Source: Dicaeum eximium (taxonomy: Eukaryota; Chordata; Aves; Passeriformes; Dicaeidae). From it: DNA of 64,000 nt. The notes under the pieces are model-generated. The model was not told the DNA's origin. It was given only the letters and a program-made list of their open reading frames with translations, and searched no databases. Numbering within the stretch: the first letter of the stretch is position 1; each line of letters begins with the position of its first letter. Shown here piece after piece: positions 54,480 through 64,000 of this stretch. Position numbers and translations under genes: made by a program. The stretch covers positions 2,429,397-2,493,396 of the forward strand of contig VWZP01002415.1 in the NCBI GenBank assembly GCA_013396995.1. The letters are read 5' to 3'.

Positions 54480-55540
54480 TAATTTAAAAAAAGGTGGTGG
54501 GTATGAGCCTCTTCCTCCAAGGTCCTCACCTTCAGGATCCCACAGGGATCCATACAATCTACATCTATCTACATGAGATTGCTGAGAGAGAGAGAGTGAT
54601 ATGGCATGTGTTCAATTGCTAACAGTATGTTGCTGACAATCTACTATTTATCTCATTTTCTGATGCAACTATCATCACTATAAAACATCAGAATAACTAC
54701 AGGAAATTAGCTCCTAAATGAAGAACAGATGGATCAAACTGAATCCAGACAAGACCAAAGTGATGCTTCTTTGCAAAGGGAAACACATTGAAGACCTCCA
54801 CCTTTTCATGATGGGAAACAGCCATTCTTTCCACAGTTGGATGGAAATTCTAGGTCCTCTTTGACTCCTCAGAGAACGTGAATGCACACACTTTTGCTAG
54901 CACATGGTTCAAAAACTGCATTATTTTTCCTCTATCTTGTCATTCCTCCCCATATGAGAATCTGGCTGGTATGGTCAATGTATCAGGCACCTACAGACTG
55001 GTCTACCAGACTTCACTGTAAGCAAATTCAGAAGACAAAGCATAAAAATCTCCTTGCTAAAATATGCTGCTTCCCATTTTCTTCTCAGATCTAACTCCCA
55101 GAAGCATTTCCACTCTATGCCATGTCTCTGGCTCTTTCAGTGCTCTTTATAAGGCTTGACCCTAACCTTGAAAGTATTTTTAGTTATACTACATGTACAC
55201 CATGAAACACCAAGCATCAGTGACTGTACCAACTGCATTTCTCTGCAATGAAGCATCTGAAAGTGGAGCACAAAACATTCTTTACTAAAGACATCTAGCT
55301 ACAGCAAGCTGCAAAGACGGTGAAGGACAAGGGCTGAAGGAGAAGAATGTTTGCAAGAGGAAGCCAATCTGTACATGACTTGGATTCCAAGTGAATCTGC
55401 AACACTCATGTGAAATCTCCTCAAAATTCAGCTTTAGAACACACTTTTTGCCTACTACTATGGCCAAATTATGAAACAAGGTAGCAAGAGTCCAGCTAAT
55501 CAAAGTTTGAGGAAAAGATAATGAATCACTAGCAAACAGA
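54480..55540 (+). mobile_element. Ancient LINE relic, L2/CR1-group reverse-transcriptase fragment
   Basis: This is a decayed non-LTR retrotransposon reverse-transcriptase region in plus orientation, recognised from motifs in order. A 'ccacagggatcc' segment near 54540 corresponds to the family's VPQGS. QYVADNLLFISF at about 54627-54662 is a damaged QYADDTQLYISF, the catalytic YADD region. KLNPDKTKVMLL at about 54737-54772 matches the widespread LKLNPDKTEVMLL motif. KQIQKTKHKNLLAK, near 55025, corresponds to LQ-IQN-AAR-LL. The stretch from about 55300 to 55530 resembles the end of the ORF more weakly. Stops and frameshifts abound, so it is a dead fossil. Assignment between L2 and CR1-like clades is uncertain. 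Confidence 0.75.
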
Positions 55541-58500
55541 CCCAAAAAAAAAAACCAGTAAGGGAGTATCAGGCCACCACAAAACCTGAATTCTCAGCAA
55601 AGAGGAGAGTTTGCACAAATACAGTGACTAACCATGTGGTTAGAGCTCACCATCAAAATGAAAAGAAAATGAGAGGAGTTTTTTATATGGGCTTTTTGAA
55701 GGAAAAAGTATGAGGAAAGAGTGAGTCAGCGCTGACAGAAATAACATTGGGAAGACAGAGGTCCAAAATGGCTCACTAAAAACTAAAACTGTACAGACAA
55801 GCTGGGCTTTTATTGAAATTGTGTTTCTTCAGTTATTAGGGTGATGTTTGGTACTACTATAGCTTACTACAGAAGTGAGACTAGACATTAATATTAGACA
55901 GCTAAAGGCACAAATAGTTTTCAAGATATTAATACTCCTTACTTAAAGACAGTGCTGGCTATGGAACAGAACTTAAGCCTGAAAAATGCTGTCAAACAGA
56001 AAGAGCTGATAAATAGGATGTATCCAAAGGAAGAAGTAAAAGAATGACACTCATTAGTAAAGAATAAATACTCAGATTCATCCAAAAGCACTTAAGAAAG
56101 GCAACCAGACTCAAGAATACAGACCTGATATATCCAGAGTTATAAGCAGCATAACCTTCAAAACAACAAGGAAATCTTCAGAAAAGAAGAGCAAATGCTC
56201 AATTCAAGGAAAATTCTGCAAAATTTTAAGGAAAACCATCTTTTTACATTAATATCACTACATGCCAGAAAGAAAAAATAAGGTACGCTTACAGTAACTG
56301 AGAATACACAGATCCCAAACAAAGAGGCAGACATTTGCTGTGCATTTAATTCCTTCAAAAGAAGCTAAATTTACACACCTTCGAGATTAACAGAAATTCA
56401 GTTTTCATATGTGAAGTTACAGCACTGGATGAAAAGGTATCATGGGAGCATCAAGACCTGACAAACACTGGATAACCTACACCCACATCATTCCTTACAC
56501 ATATTAAATGACTCATGAAGTACAAGCTGAGAGCAAAAGCATTATGTGGTCTTAGTGCAGCAGATTCCTACATCATGGATACAATCATTCACCTGGCTGA
56601 AGCAAAGCAGAAAATATTGTTCATGACAATGAAAACAAGGTTTAATTACAATTAGTTGCACTATTATTTCTATTGAATACATGATGTAGGTTCTTCATTT
56701 CCTCTAGTTTTACTTGAAAAATCTGTGGATAGGGTCATACATACTCTTCATTTCTTAGTTAAAAATTAGAAAAATTATATTTGTCAGATATTCACCAGTC
56801 TAGCAATAGAAATTGTGAAATTAAACTAAAGGTGTTAATGTCATTATTGTTCAGTCTATTTTTCTGAGTTATTGCAATTTGGCTAAAATCACACATGAAG
56901 GTGGTAAAAATCAGGCACTTTCTCATGCACATCTGACCACAATACTGCAATATATCATTCTTCTACTTTTACACATTGCCTGTGACTTTTAACATTTCCA
57001 CACTCCAGCTCATGCAATGCTAACAGAGCACCATTCAGCAGATGAGAAAAGAGAACAGATTCTGGCTGTTTGTCATCTTCATGGCTTCCTAAATCAGCAG
57101 ATGGTACAACAAAACAGACAATTTCCTCATCTGCTGTGTCCTCGGTGCGTGTACAATGTGTCTCAGAAATGTTTACAAAGGCCTCGGTCTGCTCATGCAA
57201 TTTGTGAGGAGGAGCATATGCAATCCCTTTAGCATCTTTCAGAACCTGTCAGAACAAGGTTTCATTGAGGTTGTACAGAAAGCCAAATTTCAGGACAAAG
57301 TAAGGAAAACTTAACTGCTAAGAAAACATAACTGCTTGTTATGAAACGAAGCTGACGTTCAGTTGTGCAACCTCAAAGTTACTCCCTGCCTCAGTTGTTC
57401 TGTCAGTAATTGGGATAATGTTAGCAAACTTCCTTTCTAAAACTTCTTGAGTGAATAGTCCCACGTAGGCCAGACCTATTGCTCACCAAAATAATTGGAA
57501 AAACCCTCCAGAAATCTTTCAAGTGGTTACTTATTATTAGTACACCTAATGGCTAAGCCATACGTCTACTCGGAGTTCTGTGTATCAGATCCCTTCATTA
57601 AGTTGCAGGCACCCATTTATCTCCATAAATAGCACAAGCAACAGTGGCTGTTTACATCTTGTTGAGTCAAAGTTTACAACTTGTCCAGCCATGAGATCAT
57701 ATCATATTTCCATATTTGCTTTTAAAGACAAAGCGATCCAGCCCAGGAAGTTTAATTAAATTATTTGATACATTCAGAAAAACTGAAGCACAAGTTTTAC
57801 TGTATGGGTCACTTAACACAAATGTCTGAGGATTTCCTCTAGACAACTACTGTAAGAGAAATTTTATATATATTCTATATATTCTATTATTGGTTTCTCA
57901 TCTCAGAATGCACTCATCTAACTGCCAGTTGAAGTTAAATAAAACATCCTGGCCTCTAGAGAATCAGGATGAGGCAGATTTTTCAGCAGTCTGAAGGTAA
58001 AGTTTGTCATTCCAAACTACATGCCTCACCATCTTTGGCTCCAAAAAGGAGACCTGTATTTGCCTTTATTTACTAGACTTCCTAGCCCATTAAATCAATG
58101 TCACCCCAGTGCATCAGCAAGTGCAATTAGGCAGCATGTCTTTAGGAATTAGTGTCACATAAATCTAAGTTCTCTCATATCCCTGTAGAATGATTTCCAT
58201 TTTGCAGAAAGCAAAAAGACAACAGTGCAACAGACTGCTCCTATCCAGGCTAGAATTCTTAATATTTTTATATGTTAAAAAAATATACCTTGAATACCAA
58301 TGACTCCCATTAGACACTGATCCAATAGCCAAATTATCTGGATCAATTCTCAACCCTCTCACAGACTACTGGTGCTGCATTGGATGAATCACATATCCTG
58401 GGACTTTAGCAAGCACTTGGCACTTCCCTGAGTTTACCATCAAGGCTGCCAAGGAGACTTTTTGTTTTGATAGAGTCAAATTTAGCCCAGCACTGACTGC

Positions 58501-58878
58501 TTCTGAGAATCCCTACCTTAACTTTGGTCAATATTAGCTCTGAAGATGAGGATAGCGATATGCTATTGTAACTAACACATATTTAGCAAAATATGTTTTT
58601 CTGTCTCACTTGTTAAATTTCATCTTTTTCTTGGAAGGAACAACCTCCTTCTACCAATGCACAATAGCACAATGCACAATAACATTACTAAGCTAACTCT
58701 CAGCTTCAGCCCCTGGCTGCATATCACCACACATAACAGAAAATACATTTCCCAAGAGTACCCATGTCACTACTGATGCAAAACATTCTTTTATTATTTC
58801 AGAATCTTTATGCAGTCAATGCAAATATTTTTAACTATGTTTTATACCATTTATCCTTGATTAAACCTCTTCTAGATA

Positions 58879-58890
58879 GTTAATCATTAA
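58879..58890. promoter_or_regulatory. HNF1/POU-homeodomain-like site
   Basis: GTTAATCATTAA matches 12 of 13 positions of the HNF1 palindromic consensus GTTAATNATTAAC. It lies in an AT-rich block (58780-59060) with other homeodomain-type cores, inside the large SIM1 intron. A single motif match is weak evidence, and function is inferred only from the setting near a developmental gene. Confidence 0.3.
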
Positions 58891-59909
58891 TGATTTCTTT
58901 ATAGTTGCTGTGCAAACAGCTCATTCATGCCTATGACATATCAAATTTCACAGACGTGTTCTTTAATTGGATTCATTTATTTCTAATCTACTGAAGTCCT
59001 CACTATAGTAATGCTTGACTAAATAGACATTAAACTCACTTATTTAAACTGCTAAAATAAATTTGATATGTATTCTATGAATAAAAATATTTGACTGAAT
59101 ACATGTAATACTGCTGTTGTTGTGTACCTAACTAAGCAGAAATTATTGGAAATAGCACATTAGATAGCTATGTGATATCCTTGGGTGGAAGGATTTCAGA
59201 GGATGCTGATGATCTTTTGGCAGAGATTATACATTAAGAGTGTTCAAATGCTAAGAATTTCTACAGCACATTAAGGGATGTAATAAGGAGAACCAGTAGG
59301 AATTCCTCTTGATTTTAATGAAGGTTGTTGGATGTTGTCATTTTCAATCCAAGGACTTTTTTAGAAATAAGTGCTTCATACCAGTCCTGTCCCCTCATGG
59401 CAAGGGAGACCAGATAAGCCAGCTAAGATGCTTTGAAGATTGATTGTTCTATGTTTTGTAACAGTAACTGAACAGCTGGCACAGAAGTGGATAAAAGTCC
59501 TATATCTGGGGGTTTAGCAGCCACAAAATACAATTATGTATCTACAGACTATGAGTTATTAGGGGTGTATATATAACATTAAGCCTTAACTACAGGGTTT
59601 AAGTATGGTCTTAAAATTCCACTTTTAGATTTTTCTTTCTAAAACTAGTAATCTTGAACTCCATTTTGTTGAAGAATTCTCTGATCTATATGATTCACCA
59701 CATAAACTGAGATGTTTCATTTTAAAAAGCGCCACATTGCAGAGAGGTCACTGATACACCACAGACTGCCCTGTGTGTAAGAAAATGCACATCATGGTAT
59801 AATTATGCAGTAAATGAGGATTATAAAGATAAGGATTATACCTCATACCATGCATAAACCCCACATGCACTGACATTTCAAACATTGTACGCTCTAACCA
59901 TTTCATCTG

Positions 59910-60428
59910 AAAACTTGAAAAAGCACAGAATAGAATAGCAAGGACGATGGGCTTGGGACAGCCTTTTTATGAGAAAACAATTAAGGACTCTCCTCAGGTT
60001 GAAAAAGAGATGACTAGGAGAACAACACAAGATCAGTAAATTGTGAGCAGCAAATAGAAGGAGGACATGAGTAGGAAGCAGTTTTTCACTTCTTTTTCTA
60101 ATGCAAGAAATACGGGCTATGAAATGAATGAAGAAAAAGGAGGCTTTTATTACCCCGTTTAACCTTGGCAAGAGCCAACATGGTGTCAAAAAGCAAACAG
60201 GTGAATTTGTAGAGGAAAAAAAACCACAGAACATTGACAACTAATACATTCAAAGATCTCACGTCTTTCTAGGAAGACATTTGAATTGCTTGGAGACTGG
60301 GAGAAAGTGCTAGGGAAACATGGATGCATGGACTTCATGCTTGTCCTATTTTTAACCCCTTTCCAAAGCATTGCCCATGGTCACTATCAGCATGGGTCTG
60401 ATTCCATATCGCTGTTCTTATGTTACAC
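59910..60428 (+). mobile_element. Ancient CR1 LINE 3' end (amniote type)
   Basis: The plus strand follows the layout of the old CR1 3' end shared by birds, turtles and crocodilians. A 'gaaaaagcacagaatagaa...caaggacgatg' segment comes first, then a 'ttgaaaaagagatgactagg' segment, then the 'gcagtttttcacttctttttctaatgcaagaa' region. The end, at about 60396-60425, reads 'gggtctgattccatatcgctgttcttatgtt', a decayed version of the family's 'ggtctgacccagtatggc-gttcttatgtt' terminus. It is heavily mutated and has deletions and no usable ORF, which suggests insertion long before modern birds. Confidence 0.8.
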
Positions 60429-62476
60429 TCTATACCACACTAGTTAAGCAGTTTCATACTCCGGTTCCTCTGAAACTGTGAAGAGAGGCCCTGAAATTTT
60501 GCTGTCATTACTTTTAATAATTTATTGTAAAACTTTGTGATGTCTCAGCTTTTCTCAACTCCTCTGTGTTCCCCATAATTAAAGCTTTTGTTATGACAAC
60601 CTTCCTAAGATCCTAAGGTGAACACAAAAATTAGCTAGCTGTTCTGTGATGACATTCTGCATAAGCTTCTGTGACCTGGGAATAAATTACCCGAGGGAAA
60701 AAAAATGCACTTGAAAAATTATTTACTGTTCGTTCTGTTCGTTCCTCTTTGGGAAATTTTCCATCTGCATACAGCATAATGAACTTCCCCATCATTCCAC
60801 TGCTTTTTCTGATCAGCTACACCCCATAGTGAAGAAGCCTGTTGAGTGCAAAAGGATTTGTGAACTCCAGCTGGCAGGGTGTCCCATTAACAATAGATCC
60901 CTTTCTCTTTCATCAGATTAGTCCTTTCTTGTTGTAAGACTTTCACCTTCCTCAGATGGAGCAATATTTTTCCACAGCAAAAATTTTTCTGTTTCACTAG
61001 TCCAGAGTTCCTCAGGTTTGGCCAAGTGAGGGCACTTTGCCTCTGAGGACTGTCACTTGCCATTAAGAAAAAAATCCATGCTATAATACTTAATAACTAC
61101 TTTTCAACTGGTCTTTTCCTTCTTTTGCTAAAATTTTAAGGTAGGTAAGGGAGGAAGAGAGACAAGGACTTGCATTGGAATTCTGGCTTTTGGGGAGAAT
61201 GTTTTTTTGTTGTTGTTTTATTTTTTTTCAAATTAAAACCTGTTTTCTCATTTCATTTTTTGGACCAAAGTCAGACCGTTTTTTAACTCCTTCCTGTCCA
61301 CAGCCAAACCTCTACTGCAGCCAGATCACACTCACATTACTTGCCACTTGGGTCTAAGACTCTGTTCTTATTGGACTCAGCTTGGTCATCCAGCTTTGAT
61401 AGACTTACAGTGCAGAGTTTCATGCTGATCAAACAGAAGACAAGTAACAAGAAAAGAAAATATCATGAGGTTATAATGTAACACATAAGTCTCCAATTTA
61501 TTTGATAATTTCCTAATAATCACTGAGCCTGTCTCCTCAAAGTGTACATAATACGTGGTTATATTTAAGTAGGTCCATTAAACATTTAAATTTATATCGG
61601 ATAACCTGTTTAATTCCCTAGACTCTCTGGACCACAGAATAAGTTAAACCACCATCTCTTGCACAACTGCTGTTACTCCACATCTTCTAGTCAATTCAGA
61701 AGGCTTTTTTAAATGGCAATTATTGCTTTTTGACAGCATTAGGATAACAAAAACTCTACATTAACATGTATAGTTCAAGAAATGCATTTTATTAGAAAAT
61801 AATCTAATAAAACACAATAATATCTAGCTATGGTCTTCTTTAGAAACCTTAATCTGCCTAGCACCTTTGTCTTCTTGGTCATAGCTTTGACTAGAACAGT
61901 CAGGGTCTTAATTGGCTTTAGTCATTCTGTTGTTGCTGCTCCACACGCGCATTCATCAAGGGTTTCTGGAGGCTCAGGACTGTCTCTGACTAAGCAGAGA
62001 CACTCTTATTGTTCCCATAAAACTGTCCACAGCATTCATGCAGATCGACTCCACTGCCAACCTACAATTGTCCTCCAACCAACACTACAGCCCACCTGCA
62101 GCTGAAGGAGCTGTACTCTTGATTTTCTTTGTGCAGAGTCTAGTACATCACACTGTATGAGATTTGCTATGCTTCTGGTGGCCACTGCTGTAGCACACAG
62201 AGCAACTCAAGAGTGTCACACCTGTGCAAACAGTGCTGTGCACCTTCTGTACTATTGCTTTCTTGAACTCACTAGATAGCACCAGGGAAGCCCCAGTTGA
62301 ACGTTCCAATGTTACACCATTGTAGTCACACAGACAGGCAGCTTTCTTTGGAGTGAAGCCACATCCACACCCCCACTGCTGTTTTTCACTGACCAGAGAG
62401 CACTAAGGAGACTGATTATCTTTTGAAAGATGACAGTTTAACTATCCTACCAGAAGCTTAGGACCAACAGAATTAT

Positions 62477-62513
62477 TTTGCAGCCAAACACTGTTCAGAA
62501 GTTTGGCTGCAAA
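62477..62513. repeat. Perfect 13-bp inverted repeat with 11-nt spacer
   Basis: TTTGCAGCCAAAC (62477-62489) and its exact reverse complement GTTTGGCTGCAAA (62501-62513) flank an 11-nt loop. It lies at the edge of a block (62440-62770) that stays open on both strands and holds a short ATT run (about 62534-62550). It may be a structural element, the ends of a tiny transposon relic, or chance. Confidence 0.7.
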
Positions 62514-62533
62514 GGGGAGGTTGCTATCAGGCA

Positions 62534-62550
62534 TTATTATTATTATTATC
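62534..62550 (+). repeat. (ATT)n microsatellite
   Basis: Five to six ATT units precede CCCC. It is a small simple repeat in a SIM1 intron. Confidence 0.8.
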
Positions 62551-64000
62551 CCCAAATCCAGCCTTTCTGTGAGCAAATACTCAATTGAGATAGGCGTCAC
62601 GAAGCAGTCATTAAAGGTTATTATTTTGTTCTGTGTGCAAAACAGTCTTTGGAAACAGCAAGAGAAAAGTAGCATGCAATGCCTTTGGATGGATTTCAGC
62701 AATCCAGGGCCCAAGTCAGAGTTTTCTGCAGCAGCCCAGGCTACTAGCTGCCAAACATAGTACAGAGACAATCAAAGCTACAGGCTACTTGGGAGCAGTG
62801 TGCCTTCAGGGCATGTTCACTATGACAGCACAGATGAAAGAGCATTGAATGCTGGATGGGTTTAAAGGTCTTCACTCTAGGTTATGTCAAAATATCTGCA
62901 CAATGCTACAGGCATAGCCAAACTTTAGTTAGCCAGGCATTTGAGTTTCCATAGCTGCACTGAAGCTTCTGCAGATAATAGCTGTTATTTTCAACATTGC
63001 TGTCCCCAAGCGTTATACACAGTGGTTTGTAGCTGAAAAACTACGGCTGTTCTCTATTAGGCCCCAGTTCAGCACAGTAACAAAATGCATCCACATCTCT
63101 ATTTGGCAAAGCCAAGGAATATTCTTATTTCTATGCGTGTGCCTAAGGGTTTTTTATTTCAAAACTGAATTCAACAGAATATAATCATGTACTGAAAGTT
63201 ATGTCTAAGAACTTTTAGAGGCTGACGTGCTCAAGTGCTTTAGTAAATAGGGATTTCTGCAATTTAATTGCACTAAGTGGATGATAACAAAAGACAACAA
63301 CAGGAATAAATCATCTGTGTTAAAGAACATGAGATTGACTCCAGACTTCAGCCATCCCGAGCCTTCTGAAGGGTCAGACGCTGTACCCTTGTTCACACAG
63401 AGCAGTGCCTGCCTCCATAAATAGTGTCATCAAAGTGAAAGGGGCTGCCTCTGAAGTAACCCACTGAGTACGAACATATGTGCTGGAGCCTGGCCCACAC
63501 TGTAAAGTACAAAAGAGAGGTGAGGGAAGGAGAATTAGATTTCAAACAGATACTTGCCACTGTTGAATGGGCAAAGGAGATTTATTTGTTAACACTTAAT
63601 TTAGGCTGTGTCAAGATGCCACATTTGTGTACGAATAAAAACTAGCAAGAACAACATAATGTAGCGGGAAGATCTTACTTCAGAAATGGTTTAGTAACTT
63701 ATCACACCTGTTGTACCTCATGATAATTACAGTGAAACAACATGGGAATGGCAGCAGTACTAAGATGCAGCACAGAGCAACAAGAGCAAACATGCAACAG
63801 ATTAAGGAAACAGAAGCAGAGCTAGTAAAATTGTAAGCCTACTTAAGGAACATACTGCTGCTGTTATGAGAGCAGGAGCCAGTTCTGCATCCAGTTTTAT
63901 GCAGAGTATTGAGAGGATGGGAGCATGGAGGGGAATCCTTTGATAGCAGTGGACTGCTTGGCATGTCTCTTCTGCACAGCCACTAACACAGTCCACAGAC

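Larger units (their letters stand above)
51332..64000 (-). other. SIM1: SIM1 upstream intron, partial (continues past the window)
   Basis: The exon at 51166-51331 opens in mid-codon, so an upstream exon carrying the end of PAS-B must exist. I looked on the minus strand for that segment and saw no match up to 64000. At least 12.7 kb of this intron is therefore in the window. It contains two ancient LINE relics (54.48-55.54 and 59.91-60.43 kb), a 13-bp inverted repeat (62477-62513), a TG-rich stretch (about 51714-51745) and otherwise AT-rich unique sequence, some of which could be regulatory. I cannot exclude a short internal exon or an unrelated non-coding RNA. Confidence 0.75.

Noticed and set aside
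56955..57200. 81-codon acidic minus-strand open frame
   Set aside because: It looks protein-like (Glu/Asp-rich) but has no known match. Flanking splice sites do not join it to SIM1, and an overlapping plus-strand frame is also open.
51332..64000. Search for the SIM1 PAS-B exon that precedes DTEYK
   Set aside because: No reverse-complement match to the expected segment (HCIVSVNYVLT) was seen; the exon presumably lies beyond the window.
1..64000. CRISPR arrays, operons, ribosome binding sites, tRNA or rRNA genes
   Set aside because: The window is vertebrate nuclear DNA; no spaced direct repeats of CRISPR type, no tRNA cloverleaf and no rRNA sequence were seen.

Overview
This is vertebrate nuclear DNA, most probably from a bird. 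The window is AT-rich and almost entirely non-coding. The one protein-coding gene seen is split into exons with GT-AG introns. A short CR1 LINE tail of the kind found throughout bird genomes lies near 14.7 kb. The wording of that CR1 tail ('gatcatcgagtccaaccc') fits a neoavian or passerine genome, but the species cannot be fixed from the sequence alone.

The gene is SIM1 (single-minded 1), a bHLH-PAS transcription factor, read on the minus strand. The window holds its last three coding exons: 51331-51166, 43860-43455 and 40778-40048. Reading phases match across both junctions. Together they encode about 433 residues, the whole SIM C-terminal region. The upstream bHLH, PAS-A and PAS-B exons were not found and should lie beyond 64000, so 51332-64000 is read as the 3' part of a large intron. 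In mammals SIM1 works as a heterodimer with ARNT or ARNT2 and is needed for the paraventricular and supraoptic neurons of the hypothalamus. The basic nuclear-localisation stretch and the conserved C-terminus are both visible here.

Region by region: 1 to about 39.8 kb is gene-poor DNA 3' of SIM1. In human the matching interval, between SIM1 and MCHR2, is also a long gene-free stretch. It contains one CR1 relic (14.67-14.76 kb), a 320-bp purine-only microsatellite dominated by GAAAA units (32.70-33.02 kb), small tandem duplications, a GC-rich patch (28.8-29.1 kb), a possible degraded LTR (22.5-23.0 kb) and a miRNA-precursor-like hairpin (24.62-24.67 kb). From about 39.85 to 40.78 kb lie a probable proximal 3'UTR and the last exon. 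The two introns between the three exons contain only simple repeats and AT-rich sequence. The upstream intron (51.3-64 kb) carries two ancient LINE relics, an L2/CR1-group reverse-transcriptase fossil (54.48-55.54 kb) and an amniote CR1 3' end (59.91-60.43 kb). It also holds possible regulatory sequence with HNF1/POU-type homeodomain sites, and a perfect 13-bp inverted repeat.

No novel multi-gene system is evident. The best second-look items are the hairpin at 24.6 kb, candidate conserved non-coding blocks around a hypothalamic developmental gene, and the two LINE fossils.
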